64,000 nt of DNA, taken from assembly GCA_003105035.1 (NCBI GenBank), contig PQAL01000019.1, forward strand, positions 62,001 through 126,000, in the 5' to 3' direction. Under the pieces are notes generated by a model that worked only from the letters and a program-made list of their open reading frames with translations, had not been told where the DNA came from and ran no database searches. The translations under genes were made by a program, and so were the position numbers. The stretch is from Anaerolineales bacterium (GTDB lineage Bacteria > Chloroflexota > Anaerolineae > Anaerolineales > UBA4823). This document shows positions 18,202 to 27,645 of the stretch, piece after piece. Position 1 is the stretch's first letter. Every line of letters starts with the position of its first letter.

Positions 18202-18702
18202 TCAAGCCTCCCTCAGCTTGCTGATCACGTCGAGTGCACTCTCAACCGTCTGGTTCTCATGGTATTCAATTCCCTGTGGGCCCTGTACCTGGAACATGGG
18301 GGCCTTATCACACCCCGCCAGGCACATGACCGCTTCGACCTTCACCTTTCCATCTGGCGTAGTTTCGCCAACCTTGATCCCCAGGTTTTCACATAATTTT
18401 TCAAGAAATTGATCAGCCCCGCGCAAGGCACAGGGCAGGTCAGTACAGACCTGGACATGATATTTCCCGGTCGGTTGATCGTAATAAAGTGTATAAAAGC
18501 CGATTATGGAGGCAACTTCCGTGGTGCTCATCTCACATATTTCAGCGATCTGCAGGATCGCATCCTTGGTCACGTAACCGTTATCCAGCTGGGCGAGATA
18601 CATCAGAGGCATGACTGCTGAACGTTTACCCAGCTCGTCGGCAGGATATTTCGCCAGGATTGCCTGGATTTCGTCGGGATGTTTTTCGAGGAATGGATTC
18701 AC
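18202..18702 (-). CDS. nuoE: NADH-quinone oxidoreductase subunit E
   Basis: This 166-residue thioredoxin-fold subunit binds the 2Fe-2S cluster N1a. The four cysteine ligands appear as VCTDLPCAL and MCLAGCDKAP. It starts with GTG, overlapping the nuoD stop by four bases (GTGA), with GGGAG upstream, so translation is coupled to nuoD. It is adjacent to nuoF, with which it forms the NADH dehydrogenase module. Confidence 0.96.
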   Translation of the reverse strand: MNPFLEKHPDEIQAILAKYPADELGKRSAVMPLMYLAQLDNGYVTKDAILQIAEICEMSTTEVASIIGFYTLYYDQPTGKYHVQVCTDLPCALRGADQFLEKLCENLGIKVGETTPDGKVKVEAVMCLAGCDKAPMFQVQGPQGIEYHENQTVESALDVISKLREA

Positions 18703-19931
18703 CGGTCACAATCTCCCAAAACAATATCAACGCTGCCAATGATGGCGACCAGATCAGCGACCAGGTGGCCTTTGGCCAGAACTGGAAGGGCCTGGATGCC
18801 CAGGAAGGACGGTGTGCGCATGTGTATTCGGTAAGGTTGATTGCCCCCGTTGCTTTCCAGGTAGTAGCCTAATTCACCTTTTGGTGATTCAACTGGCAAG
18901 TATGTCGCACCCTTAGGCACCTTAAATCCTTCGGTCCATAATTTAAAGTGGTGGATGACTGCCTCCATGCTGGTGCCCAGTTCAGCCCGGGGTGGAGGTA
19001 CGTACTTGCGGTTGTTCGAGCGGAACGGACCGAGAGGCAGTTTATCCAGGGCTTGCTGGATGATACGCAAGGATTGGCGCATTTCTTCAATGCGCACCAG
19101 GTACCGGTCATAGACATCACCATGGGTACCGGTTGGGATGACAAAATCGTACTGCTCGTACCCTGAATAAGGCTGGGCTTTGCGCACATCATAAGCCACA
19201 CCTGATCCTCTCAGCACAGGACCAGTCAGGGACAAGGATATTGCTTGATCGGCGCTGATCCGACCGATTTTCTTGGTCCGGTCAGTGAAGATTGGGTTCT
19301 TGGTGAGCAACGCTTCATACTGTTTGATGCGGCCAGGGAACATGCGTAGAAAGCGGCGAACCGCGATCTCAAATTCAGCCGGAATATCGCGCCACAGCCC
19401 ACCCGGCCTGAAGAAGGTGGTCATCATGCGCTGGCCTGAACACAATTCCTTGATATCGAGGATGGATTCGCGCTCGCGAAAGCAATAGAGAAACATGGAT
19501 TGGGCAGCCAGGTCGAGCGCCTGCGTCCCCAGCCACACCAGGTGGTTGGAGATGCGTTCCAGCTCAGCCAGAATGACGCGCACCGCCTGTGCACGGGGTG
19601 GGACGTCCAGATCAGCCAGCTTCTCGATGGCCAGGCAGTAGGCCAGGTTATTACCGGTGTTATTGAGATAATCAGTCCGGTCGGTCATCACTTCGGCTAG
19701 CTCCCAACGCTTGGCTTCCATGTTCTTCTCGATCCCGGTGTGCAGGAAGCCAACATCCGGGATGCAGTTCACAATGACCTCACCGTCCAGCTCAAGCAGC
19801 AAGCGCAGCACACCATGTGTGCTGGGGTGCTGGGGGCCCATGTTCAATAAAACAGTCTCACCTTTGAGGGCGCGTTCGGAAACAAGATGCTTCAATTCAG
19901 GAAAATCGTATTCCAGTGGCTGTTCCGTCAT
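18699..19931 (-). CDS. nuoD: NADH-quinone oxidoreductase subunit D
   Basis: This 410-residue 49-kDa-type subunit lines the quinone site with NuoB. NMGPQHPSTHGVLRL carries the conserved His pair at the quinone pocket, and DVGFLHTGIEKNME and DRTDYLN are also typical. The protein ends in IVLGDCDR, where most homologues have an acidic residue before DR (for example GEVDR), a small variation on the usual C-terminus. It is separate from nuoC, not fused, and starts three bases after the nuoC stop. Confidence 0.97.
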   Translation of the reverse strand: MTEQPLEYDFPELKHLVSERALKGETVLLNMGPQHPSTHGVLRLLLELDGEVIVNCIPDVGFLHTGIEKNMEAKRWELAEVMTDRTDYLNNTGNNLAYCLAIEKLADLDVPPRAQAVRVILAELERISNHLVWLGTQALDLAAQSMFLYCFRERESILDIKELCSGQRMMTTFFRPGGLWRDIPAEFEIAVRRFLRMFPGRIKQYEALLTKNPIFTDRTKKIGRISADQAISLSLTGPVLRGSGVAYDVRKAQPYSGYEQYDFVIPTGTHGDVYDRYLVRIEEMRQSLRIIQQALDKLPLGPFRSNNRKYVPPPRAELGTSMEAVIHHFKLWTEGFKVPKGATYLPVESPKGELGYYLESNGGNQPYRIHMRTPSFLGIQALPVLAKGHLVADLVAIIGSVDIVLGDCDR

Positions 19932-19933
19932 CG

Positions 19934-20461
19934 CTAGGCCTCTTCGTAGCGGCCATGGTGCTTCCGCTTATCTATTTCATCATAATTAAAGGTAAACTGA
20001 GGTTCTTCATAACCCAGGGGGTAATCCTTGCGGAGAGGGTGCCCTTCCCAGTCGTAGGGCATCAATACCCGGCGAAGGTCGGGGTGGTTCTCAAACTTGA
20101 TCCCGAACATATCCCACACTTCACGTTCATGCCAGTTTGCCCCCGGATATACACCGGATATGGTTTGAATGGTTGGGTGGTCGCCATTCAACGGTACTCT
20201 GATCGCCATGCGCGAGTTCTCAGAGATCGAATAGTAGCCATAGAGCATGTTGAAACGCGGCTCTTCCTCCGGCCAATAATCCACTGCAGTCAGCTCACAC
20301 AAGAGGTTGAATTTATATTCATCCCGGAGAGCCTGACTGATCTCCACAATCTGTTCCGGCTGGGCGATCAAAGTAGGCGGATAGCTCATGATATCCGACT
20401 CTGTTAGCCCGAACCGTTCCTTGATGGTTCTAATCGTTTTCCTCAGATGCTCTTCTGACAT
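19934..20461 (-). CDS. nuoC: NADH-quinone oxidoreductase subunit C
   Basis: This 175-residue 30-kDa-type subunit is a structural part of the peripheral arm. The family signature WHEREVWDMFGIKFENHPDLRRVLMPYDWEGHPLRKDYP lies at about residues 115-153. The C-terminal tail is short and charged (KRKHHGRYEEA). It starts 15 bases after nuoB. Confidence 0.96.
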   Translation of the reverse strand: MSEEHLRKTIRTIKERFGLTESDIMSYPPTLIAQPEQIVEISQALRDEYKFNLLCELTAVDYWPEEEPRFNMLYGYYSISENSRMAIRVPLNGDHPTIQTISGVYPGANWHEREVWDMFGIKFENHPDLRRVLMPYDWEGHPLRKDYPLGYEEPQFTFNYDEIDKRKHHGRYEEA

Positions 20462-20475
20462 ATTATTTCACCCGA

Positions 20476-20958
20476 TTAAACCCACGAACCAAGCTTTTCG
20501 CCTTTAACTTTTTCGTACAAGGTGATTACCCCGTGAATTAAGGCTTCAGGGCGTGGCGGGCAGCCAGCCACATACACATCGACTGGTACCACTTCATCCA
20601 CTCCCTGGAGCAAGGCGTAATTATTAAAAACTCCACTGCACGAAGCACAGTCGCCCATGGAGATCACCCACTTGGGATCGGGAAGCTGGTCATATAAACG
20701 TCGCAGCACCGGCGCCATCTTACGGGCAACCCTCCCGGCGACAATCATCAGGTCCGATTGCCTGGGGCTGGCGCGCATCAGCTCCATTCCAAAGCGGCTC
20801 ATGTCATAGTGCGAAGCCTGGGCGCTCATCATCTCGATCGCGCAGCATGCCAAACCAAAAAGCATCGGCCACATGGCATTGATGCGCGCCCAGTCAACCG
20901 CTTGTTCAAGGCCGACTGTGACCACACCAAAGTTACCAGCTTTTTGCTCTATTCCCAT
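20476..20958 (-). CDS. nuoB: NADH-quinone oxidoreductase subunit B
   Basis: This 160-residue subunit binds the terminal 4Fe-4S cluster N2. Ligands are the tandem cysteines in [10 protein letters not shown] plus those in [10 protein letters not shown] and [11 protein letters not shown]. The start is the ATG at 20958, with AGGAG eight bases upstream. It overlaps the last codons of nuoA by ten bases. A longer open frame extends upstream inside nuoA but lacks family similarity, so it was not used. Confidence 0.97.
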   Translation of the reverse strand: MGIEQKAGNFGVVTVGLEQAVDWARINAMWPMLFGLACCAIEMMSAQASHYDMSRFGMELMRASPRQSDLMIVAGRVARKMAPVLRRLYDQLPDPKWVISMGDCASCSGVFNNYALLQGVDEVVPVDVYVAGCPPRPEALIHGVITLYEKVKGEKLGSWV

Positions 20959-21320
20959 TCCAGTGCTCCTTTCTTCCAGGCGTAAAAAAGGCCGATCATC
21001 AAAATAACAACAAAGATAACCATCTCCACCAGAGCGAATACACCTGAACCGGCCTGAACGAATTGTTTTAGGATCACTGCCCAAGGGATGATAAAAATGA
21101 TTTCAATATCGAAGAGGATGAAGAGGACTGCTACCAGGTAAAAACGCACTGGTACCCGGCGGGTGCCCGGGCCAATGGGGGTCATACCCGATTCATATGG
21201 CATTAACTTGCGCGCCGTTTTTCGCCTGGGACCGAACAGCATGCCTAAAGCGATGATCAGGAAGGCGAATAGGATAGAAAGGATGACAATGACAGCGACA
21301 GGGATATAGGAAGCCAGCAT
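20949..21320 (-). CDS. nuoA: NADH-quinone oxidoreductase subunit A
   Basis: This 123-residue membrane subunit has three transmembrane helices. The loop [39 protein letters not shown] is the classic NuoA signature and contains the conserved acidic residues of helix 2. It is the first gene of the 14-gene operon, about 150 bases after a near-consensus promoter. The start codon has TGAGGTAAA directly upstream. Confidence 0.96.
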   Translation of the reverse strand: MLASYIPVAVIVILSILFAFLIIALGMLFGPRRKTARKLMPYESGMTPIGPGTRRVPVRFYLVAVLFILFDIEIIFIIPWAVILKQFVQAGSGVFALVEMVIFVVILMIGLFYAWKKGALEWE

Positions 21321-21467
21321 TTTACCTCAGCAGTCAAGTAGTTGTTAAGCTAGTAACAAGCAGGTTATATCTGGTAAAGCATGCAGCCAGTCAGTATGGG
21401 ATTAACAGACAAATTTTAAGCGGTATACCCCATCCTGGCAAGGTGCTACCCGAGCGCGACCGCGTGA

Positions 21468-21496
21468 AGTTTATCACATGCAAACAGCGGTGTCAA
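21468..21496 (-). promoter_or_regulatory. sigma-70-type promoter of the nuo operon
   Basis: On the minus strand TTGACA (21496-21491) and TAAACT (21473-21468) are 17 bases apart. The predicted transcript has a leader of about 140 bases before nuoA. Nothing else in the 302-base gap between nuoA and the sigma-factor gene (21321-21622) looks like a gene. A bulged hairpin at 21541-21570 may end sigma-factor transcription, but it lacks a clear U tract. Confidence 0.75.
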
Positions 21497-21622
21497 TTTG
21501 AGTTGATAAAAGCAATATTAATGCCACTGCTTACGGTAAACACCAAGCAGTCCACGCGGATGCTTTCGTGATTTTAATTTAATTTAACGTGTCTCTAAGG
21601 TGGATACGGTACGAATGAGCGA

Positions 21623-23314
21623 TCAACTCAAGAAGTCACGCAAGTGCCTGCTGCGAGTCGGGTGGCGCAGCTTGCGCAGGGCTTTGGCTTCAATCTGGCG
21701 GATACGCTCGCGGGTGACATTGAACGCTTGACCAACCTCTTCAAGAGTGTGGTCCTTACCATCCAGCAAGCCAAAGCGCATTTCCAACACCTCACGCTCG
21801 CGCGGCGAGAGCACTGCCAGAGCATTCTTCACTTGCTCACGTAACATTTCCCTGGCAGCCGCGTCCATGGGTTCCTGGGCTTCTTCATCTTCAATAAAAT
21901 CACCCAACATCGAGTTGTCTTCGCTGCCGACCGGGCTCTCCAACGACACCGGTTCTTCAGCTGCCCGCAGTACCTGCACCACCTTGGAAGCCGCCTGGTT
22001 CCAGCGCATATGCACCTCATGGGGTATCAGGCTGGGTTCACCTTTCACTCTCTGGATCAGCTGCTTGTCCTTGGCATCCACGAAATCAGCTTCCAGAGCC
22101 AATTCTTCAGGGGTGGGCGACCGTCCCAAGGTTTGGGTCAGCTGGCGCTGCACCTGCATCAGGCGGTTGAAGGTCTCAAAGATATGCACCGGGATGCGTA
22201 TGGTGCGCGCCTGGTCTGCGATCGAGCGGCTGATGGACTGGCGTATCCACCAGGTGGCATATGTGCTGAATTTATAGCCCCTGGAAGGGTCAAACTTAGA
22301 TACCGCTCGTAGCAAACCAAGATTCCCCTCCTGGATGAGGTCGAGGAATGAGCTGCCTCTCCCAAGGTAGCGCTTGGCGACGCTTACCACTAAACGCAGG
22401 TTTGATCGGATGAGCATCTGGCGCGATTCCTGTGCGCGAAACTGGACCTCTTCAAGGGTGGACCTGAGCTGGCTTTCAGCGGGAAGCCTGACCAAGTCCT
22501 CTTCATGGGTTTTATCTTCAGCTGAGGGGGTTTTCCTGGCTCTCTTTTTCGGCTCACCTTCACTTGCTTGTTCGACTAGATATGGGGCGAGAGAAGGCAT
22601 TTTGTGCTTTTGGGCGAAGAAGTTATCCGCAGCCATGGCAGTTTCTTCTGGCAGCAGGTACAGGAAGATGAAGACTGTCAATGCATTGCGAGCAACCTGG
22701 TCCCAAAAATGATCTACGCCCCACCGCCCATTGTCGAGATATGCACGCAGGTAGGAAGGCGTGGTGATAGCCCAGGTTTGCCTGAGCTGAAGAGCTTCCA
22801 TATGAATCTTTGTAAAATCCGGGGTATCATAACCCAGGCGCTGGGTGTCTTCAGCCAGCCTGCTCCAGCTGATAATGAGCTCATCCGATAGCGCCATATA
22901 GATGTTGGTAGTGATCTGCTGCCCGCGGCGGGCAATTGGGTGGTCACGCATCAACACATTTACCCGGCGGGCAGCTTCGATGCGAGTAGCCAGCCAAAAC
23001 TCGTGATCGACGCTGAGCAGCTCGATCTCGCCAATTTCCCTGAGGTACAGCCTGACCGGGTCTTCGCTAAGCTCACCTTCCAAAGCGGGGCTGAGCATAT
23101 CGAAAGTTTCATCTTCAGCGACCTCGCTCAAACCCTGGCTAGCTTGGGCTATCAGATCCTCATCAGGCTCATCAATGATTACTTCTTCATCCAGCTCCGA
23201 GACCAAATCGTCAACATCATCAACCGAATTGGCCGGCTGTTGCTTGTCATCCTCATCAGTAAAACCCTCAACACCTGCGATTTCTTCGCGGTTAGCATTT
23301 CGCTTGCGAGCCAT
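21623..23314 (-). CDS. rpoD: primary-type RNA polymerase sigma factor (sigma-70 family)
   Basis: This 563-residue sigma factor has all core regions. Region 1.2 is [17 protein letters not shown]. Regions 2.1-2.4 run from [32 protein letters not shown] through [17 protein letters not shown]. Region 3 is [16 protein letters not shown]. Regions 4.1-4.2 run from [15 protein letters not shown] to [20 protein letters not shown]. The N-terminal 70 residues are very acidic ([19 protein letters not shown]). A non-conserved insert of about 200 residues separates regions 1.2 and 2, as in housekeeping sigma factors. It sits downstream of dnaG and a GNAT gene, matching the dnaG-rpoD order of the macromolecular-synthesis operon. 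It may therefore be the main sigma factor, though a second copy elsewhere cannot be excluded. Confidence 0.93.
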   Translation of the reverse strand: MARKRNANREEIAGVEGFTDEDDKQQPANSVDDVDDLVSELDEEVIIDEPDEDLIAQASQGLSEVAEDETFDMLSPALEGELSEDPVRLYLREIGEIELLSVDHEFWLATRIEAARRVNVLMRDHPIARRGQQITTNIYMALSDELIISWSRLAEDTQRLGYDTPDFTKIHMEALQLRQTWAITTPSYLRAYLDNGRWGVDHFWDQVARNALTVFIFLYLLPEETAMAADNFFAQKHKMPSLAPYLVEQASEGEPKKRARKTPSAEDKTHEEDLVRLPAESQLRSTLEEVQFRAQESRQMLIRSNLRLVVSVAKRYLGRGSSFLDLIQEGNLGLLRAVSKFDPSRGYKFSTYATWWIRQSISRSIADQARTIRIPVHIFETFNRLMQVQRQLTQTLGRSPTPEELALEADFVDAKDKQLIQRVKGEPSLIPHEVHMRWNQAASKVVQVLRAAEEPVSLESPVGSEDNSMLGDFIEDEEAQEPMDAAAREMLREQVKNALAVLSPREREVLEMRFGLLDGKDHTLEEVGQAFNVTRERIRQIEAKALRKLRHPTRSRHLRDFLS

Positions 23315-23431
23315 ACAACAATTATCACCTAATTTATCATTTTTGGCGAATCATCTATTGATCAACGAGCTTACCCGAAGATAGCGGTCTTTCCCCACCT
23401 GGTTAGGTTTACGCCCAGACGGTGGCAATAT

Positions 23432-24043
23432 TTACCCAGGTTTTTCTGTTGGTGAGCGCCACATCAGCCAGGTGGATAAACCAATGAGCTCGATTTGCCT
23501 GGAAATCTGAAAGCCAAAACGCTCATAGATGGGCAAGTTGCGCGGGTTGGCATTCTCAAGGTGACACCCCACCTGGTCTTGATCCGCTTTGTCAACAAGG
23601 TGCTGGAGCATTGCTGAACCCACACCCCGCCCCTGGCATTCTGGATGCACCCCGATATATGCAAGGTAATAATGGGGCTCACGTGGGTGATAATGCTCCA
23701 CTTTACCCAACCAGCTCGTCCAGTCACGGATGTCGTAAAACCCATTTTCTACAAACGACTGGACCAATAACCACCACTGGGCCAGCCTGGGCAATGGGTA
23801 GCGCCCAGGAGGATAGATCACCGCTACACCAAGCAGGTTGCTTCCTTCACTCACCTGGATAGGGTAGGCACGATGCAGGCAAATCCTGATTTCGGCTCGA
23901 AAATCGTTTATTAATGCCTGCAACATCCGCTCAGGTGATAAATCCTTATAGACGGCGAGGCTGACCGGATCAGACATAAACGCCCGGCCCAGCACTTGCG
24001 CGGCCTGGCGGTATGTTTGCCCGGTGACTGGTTGAATATTCAT
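23432..24043 (-). CDS. GNAT-family N-acetyltransferase
   Basis: This 203-residue protein has the GNAT fold. The acetyl-CoA binding motif A reads YIGVHPECQGRGVGSAMLQHL, with the Q/R-x-x-G-x-G/A core at QGRGVG, and motif B follows at NLPIYERFGF. The N-terminal half (QAAQVLGRAFMSDPV) is typical of the broad Acetyltransf_1 group. The substrate cannot be told. The gene lies between dnaG and rpoD on the same strand, about 60 and 120 bases from them. It is therefore probably co-transcribed and inserted into the usual dnaG-rpoD pairing. Confidence 0.9.
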   Translation of the reverse strand: MNIQPVTGQTYRQAAQVLGRAFMSDPVSLAVYKDLSPERMLQALINDFRAEIRICLHRAYPIQVSEGSNLLGVAVIYPPGRYPLPRLAQWWLLVQSFVENGFYDIRDWTSWLGKVEHYHPREPHYYLAYIGVHPECQGRGVGSAMLQHLVDKADQDQVGCHLENANPRNLPIYERFGFQISRQIELIGLSTWLMWRSPTEKPG

Positions 24044-24100
24044 GGATGTGGGCTATTCATCTGAGTGTCTGGATATTGGTTGAAATAAACCGCGGCCTGC

Positions 24101-26002
24101 TTAGCGGGCAATCATGAACTTTTCCTTGGCCTGGTGCAGGTTTCTCAATGACCGGGTACATTTGGTAATACTTTCTTCATATTCCTTACTGCGCGGCTCA
24201 CCGGTCTTCACCGCTTCATCCATTTGATAGCGTAGCTGGTTGATCACCTCCGTAACCTGCCGGCGGCGGATCTCAAGCACTGCCCGCATCATATCTTCCA
24301 ATACGCGCGCTTCGCGTGGATCGAGTTTTTCCGTGCGTTCCAACAATCCATCCACGGTCTCCATTAGCAACAGAGACAAGCGATTTAATACGTAATTCAT
24401 CGGTTCAGTTTGGTCTTGAGCCAGCGATTCCTTCACAAGCATGAAGACTGCCTGGTACTCGGCGCTTTCGAAGTCCTGCCTTGAGAGCGGGATCAGGTGT
24501 GATTCATGCAGGGCACGGTCGACATGGAACAAGAGCTCTGGCCGGCGTACCAGGATCCCCAGGCAATGAGCCTCCAGGCGGGCGTTCCCGGTTTGGACGG
24601 CAATCTCAGGAACAGGCTCCTTCTCGGGCGAAGGCGCTGTTCGAGGGCGCCGGCGAGTGGGGCGAGCGAGGCCTCCCCCGCCTGTTAGCATGCGTTCCTC
24701 TACCCGGATCAGGCGGGCAAGCTGCTGCCGGTAGGCTTCGCGTTCGATGGCGTTGGGCACTTCGTTAATCAGCGGCAACACCTGGGCAGCGATATCGGCT
24801 TTTGTCTTGGGGTCATTCACATCCCGGCCACGCGCCAGGGTCTCCATGACGTGCACGACCACTGGCTTGGCATTCTCCAGGATTTGCTGCCACTCAAGCG
24901 GATCACGCTTGACCACATCATCGGGGTCCATGCCCTCCGGCAGGGTAGTGACACGGATATCCGCATGCAGGCGCGACTCGTGGGCGATCAGTCCATGGGC
25001 ATCAAATACCGGCTCCGTCTCGCGATCCATGGTCTGCCGGGCGATCTGCAAGCCCCGTAGTGTAGCTTTATCCCCGGCAGTGTCGGGATCAAGCGCCAGG
25101 ATATAACGCTGGGTGAGGTGTTTTAACAGGCGCAGCTGGTGTTCGGTAAGGGCGGTGCCCATGGGAGACACAGTGTTGGTGAAACCTGCCTGGTGCAAGG
25201 CGATTACATCGAAGTAACCCTCGACGATCACCACCTGGTCTTGCGCTCGTATGGCATTACGGGCACGTTCCAGTCCATACAGCAGGCCACTCTTATCAAA
25301 AACAGGGGTCTGGGGTGAGTTCAGGAACTTAGGCAGGTCATCTGGGTCGAGAATACGTCCCCCGAAACCTGCCATGCGGCTGCGGCCATCACGTATGGGG
25401 AACATGATGCGGTGCCTGAATTTATCGTAGATCGAGCCATCATCCCGTTCGGATACCAGACCGGCTTCTCGCAGCTGTGACTCTTCCCGGCCTTTGCTCT
25501 TGAAGTATTGGATAAGAGCCTCGCGAGCATCGGGGGCATAACCCAGCCCAAAGGTTTCGATGATCTCATCCGTCAAACCCCGCTTTTTCAGGTAATCCAA
25601 CGCTTTCAGTCCATTGGGCGTATTACGCAGCTGGTGTCTGTAATAGGTAGCCGCTTCATCTAGCAGGGCACGCAGCTGGGCATGCTCTTCTTCAGCAACG
25701 ACCTCCTCGGGAGTCTGGGGTTTGAGCTGTACACCCGCCCGGTCTGCCAGGTAGTTCAGGGCTTCGGCAAAATCCCAGCCCTGTTTTTTCATGGTGAAAG
25801 TAAAGATGTCCCCACCTTCGTTGCACTGCCCAAAACAACGCCACGTGCCGGTGGAGGGAAATACCGCAAACGAAGGCGTGCGCGTGTTGGGGTGGAATGG
25901 GCAGAAACCTGTGTAATTCTTGCCGGAATGCTTGAGCTGCACCGACTCTGACACAAGGTCAACGATATCTATGCGAGATTTGATCTCATCGATGGATGAC
26001 AT
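24101..26002 (-). CDS. dnaG: DNA primase
   Basis: This 633-residue enzyme makes RNA primers at the replication fork. The N-terminal CHC2 zinc ribbon has Cys34, His37, Cys56 and Cys60, the last pair spaced CFGQC rather than the common CFGC. The RNA polymerase core follows (MFPIRDGRSRMAGFGGRIL, then the TOPRIM domain with VIVEGYFDVIALHQAGF and ALDPDTAGDKA). The C-terminal 170 residues are helical and would bind DnaB. A charged linker (RPTRRRPRTAPSPEKEP) separates core and tail. It is divergent from the ArsR genes and leads the dnaG-GNAT-rpoD unit. Confidence 0.96.
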   Translation of the reverse strand: MSSIDEIKSRIDIVDLVSESVQLKHSGKNYTGFCPFHPNTRTPSFAVFPSTGTWRCFGQCNEGGDIFTFTMKKQGWDFAEALNYLADRAGVQLKPQTPEEVVAEEEHAQLRALLDEAATYYRHQLRNTPNGLKALDYLKKRGLTDEIIETFGLGYAPDAREALIQYFKSKGREESQLREAGLVSERDDGSIYDKFRHRIMFPIRDGRSRMAGFGGRILDPDDLPKFLNSPQTPVFDKSGLLYGLERARNAIRAQDQVVIVEGYFDVIALHQAGFTNTVSPMGTALTEHQLRLLKHLTQRYILALDPDTAGDKATLRGLQIARQTMDRETEPVFDAHGLIAHESRLHADIRVTTLPEGMDPDDVVKRDPLEWQQILENAKPVVVHVMETLARGRDVNDPKTKADIAAQVLPLINEVPNAIEREAYRQQLARLIRVEERMLTGGGGLARPTRRRPRTAPSPEKEPVPEIAVQTGNARLEAHCLGILVRRPELLFHVDRALHESHLIPLSRQDFESAEYQAVFMLVKESLAQDQTEPMNYVLNRLSLLLMETVDGLLERTEKLDPREARVLEDMMRAVLEIRRRQVTEVINQLRYQMDEAVKTGEPRSKEYEESITKCTRSLRNLHQAKEKFMIAR

Positions 26003-26120
26003 CCGTTATTCTCACGGTTCAGGGATGATTAAGAACTCGATTAGATTATACCAGCCTGGTCAGCCAGGGGGTTGGATGACCAGTGTATTTACGTTAGGCT
26101 GTGATTGTATTGATTTCCAC

Positions 26121-26148
26121 TTGACATAACATTTATATTATGTATAAT
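26121..26148 (+). promoter_or_regulatory. promoter and candidate operator of the ArsR-DUF2087 genes
   Basis: TTGACA at 26121-26126 and TATAAT at 26143-26148 are both perfect consensus, 16 bases apart. The palindrome ATTAT-GT-ATAAT at 26137-26148 covers the -10 element and would be a natural autoregulatory operator for the ArsR-type repressor downstream. A wider TAATTA repeat flanks it downstream (about 26147-26174). Confidence 0.75.
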
Positions 26149-26227
26149 TAATTCGATAAATATCTAATTAGTTAGAAGACATTTGTGAGGCCATAAACCT
26201 CGCTACAGCGAGCGCAACAAGGAATCG

Positions 26228-26818
26228 ATGATGAACACGCTAAATGTGCAAAATGATGAACAGTTGTTGACCTTTTTCAAGGCCCTGGCGGATGCTAACC
26301 GGTTGAAGATCGTTGGTTTACTTGCCCAAAAACCGTATACCGTCGAGCAACTGGCCGCCATGCTTGAGGTACGCCCTCCCACGGTGTCACATCACCTGAA
26401 GATGCTCTCCGAGGCTGGTTTGGTCAGCGCTAAAGCTGAAAGTTACTACAACCTGTACCAGCTGGAGCCGGGTGTGCTGGAGCAGATCGCCAGGCGGTTG
26501 GTTGCTCAGGACAAGCTTCCCAGCATGGCGGCTGAAGTGGACCTGCAAGCCTATGATCGGATGGTGCTACACAATATATTACTGCCAGATGGCAGGCTGA
26601 AAGTGATCCCTGCTCAACGCAAGAAACGTGAGGTGGTGCTCAAGCACATCCTCAAAGATTTTGAGCCTGGGATACATTACACAGAAGCACAGGTTAATGA
26701 GATCCTTTCTCATTACCACGCAGATACCGCTACCCTGCGGCGCGAGATGATCACATACAAGTTCATGCAGCGGTCTGGTGGAGAATACTGGAGAATCGAT
26801 GGCGAACAGCCATCTTGA
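26228..26818 (+). CDS. ArsR-type regulator with C-terminal DUF2087
   Basis: This 196-residue protein has an N-terminal winged helix-turn-helix of the ArsR family (FFKALADANRLKIVGLL, then PPTVSHHLKMLSEAGLV as recognition helix, about residues 15-70). The C-terminal DUF2087 domain reads LLPDGRLKVIPAQRKKREVVLKHIL and NEILSHYHADTATLRREMI. No metal-binding cysteine motif is present in the HTH domain, so it is probably not a metal sensor. The two ATGs at 26228 and 26231 are both usable. It is followed 13 bases later by a paralogue of the same architecture. Confidence 0.92.
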   Translation: MMNTLNVQNDEQLLTFFKALADANRLKIVGLLAQKPYTVEQLAAMLEVRPPTVSHHLKMLSEAGLVSAKAESYYNLYQLEPGVLEQIARRLVAQDKLPSMAAEVDLQAYDRMVLHNILLPDGRLKVIPAQRKKREVVLKHILKDFEPGIHYTEAQVNEILSHYHADTATLRREMITYKFMQRSGGEYWRIDGEQPS

Positions 26819-26831
26819 AGGAAGAATAAAA

Positions 26832-27392
26832 ATGAACACATCATCTGATAGTCAAGAAGAACTCATGAACTTTATGAAGTCATTGGCAGACGCCGAGCGG
26901 ATGAAGATCGCCGGGCTGCTGGGCGTGGAAGCCCTGACCGCCAGCCAGGTGGCTGAACGGCTGAAGATGAAACCGGCTGAAGCTGCACATCATCTGGAGG
27001 TGCTGGTTCAGGCGGGTTTGGCACAGAAGGAAGGCAATGCCTACTGCTTAGACAGCCGCGCCCTGGAAGCGTTATCGCGCCGCATGTTGGCCCAATCGCG
27101 CCCCCCTGCCCCTCAATATGAAGGAGACGAATTTGAAGTCAAGACTTTACGTTCCTATCTCAACCGTGATGGCACTCTAAAATCCATCCCTAACCAACAC
27201 AAAAAGCTGATGGTGATCCTGAATCACCTGGTGAAAGATTTCGAGCGGGGTGTGAAGTACCCGGAAAGCCAGGTCAACCAGATGCTCCGGCGTTACCATG
27301 AGGATACCGCTGCTTTGCGCCGCTATATGGTGGATAATGGCCTGCTCCAGCGAAACAAGGGCATATACTGGCGAACCGAAGTGGACGTTTAA
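26832..27392 (+). CDS. second ArsR-type regulator with C-terminal DUF2087
   Basis: This 186-residue paralogue of the upstream protein has the same order: an ArsR-like HTH (FMKSLADAERMKIAGLL, AAHHLEVLVQAGLA) and DUF2087 (LNRDGTLKSIPNQHKKLMVILNHL, RRYHEDTAALRRYMV). The recognition helix differs (KPAEAAHH instead of PPTVSHH), so it may bind another site or form heterodimers with the first protein. I took the ATG at 26832, preceded by GGAAGAATAAA. An upstream in-frame start lies inside the previous gene. The two are a tandem duplication that has diverged well beyond nucleotide identity. Confidence 0.9.
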   Translation: MNTSSDSQEELMNFMKSLADAERMKIAGLLGVEALTASQVAERLKMKPAEAAHHLEVLVQAGLAQKEGNAYCLDSRALEALSRRMLAQSRPPAPQYEGDEFEVKTLRSYLNRDGTLKSIPNQHKKLMVILNHLVKDFERGVKYPESQVNQMLRRYHEDTAALRRYMVDNGLLQRNKGIYWRTEVDV

Positions 27393-27439
27393 ACGGTAGT
27401 CACAATATTTTGTGGATATCACGCGACAGTTCAGATCAG

Positions 27440-27470
27440 AGTAAGGGCGCAGCGCCACTGCGCCCTTACT
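27440..27470 (+). terminator. long perfect hairpin after the ArsR genes
   Basis: AGTAAGGGCGCAG at 27440-27452 and CTGCGCCCTTACT at 27458-27470 form a 13-base perfect stem with a five-base loop. No strong T run follows. It may be a terminator or a short palindromic repeat. Its arms share GTAAGGGCG with the outer arms of the palindromic element found inside comM. Confidence 0.6.
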
Positions 27471-27645
27471 CATATGTTTGGAATTCTTACGGGGTGTTGA
27501 GGTGGAATTGCTGCAATGTTTCGCTCCATTTTCGCATATTATTCTATGAAGTGCGCATGCGATGTGTCTATGTGCAGCATGGTTAAGGACAGTCCGACTT
27601 TTCAAAAAGTGCTTTTTTATAGACAACCAGCCGAAATTACCGAAA

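Noticed and set aside
20959-21084. Upstream extension of nuoB
   Set aside because: The extension lies inside nuoA and shows no similarity to NuoB. The ATG at 20958 has a proper ribosome-binding site.
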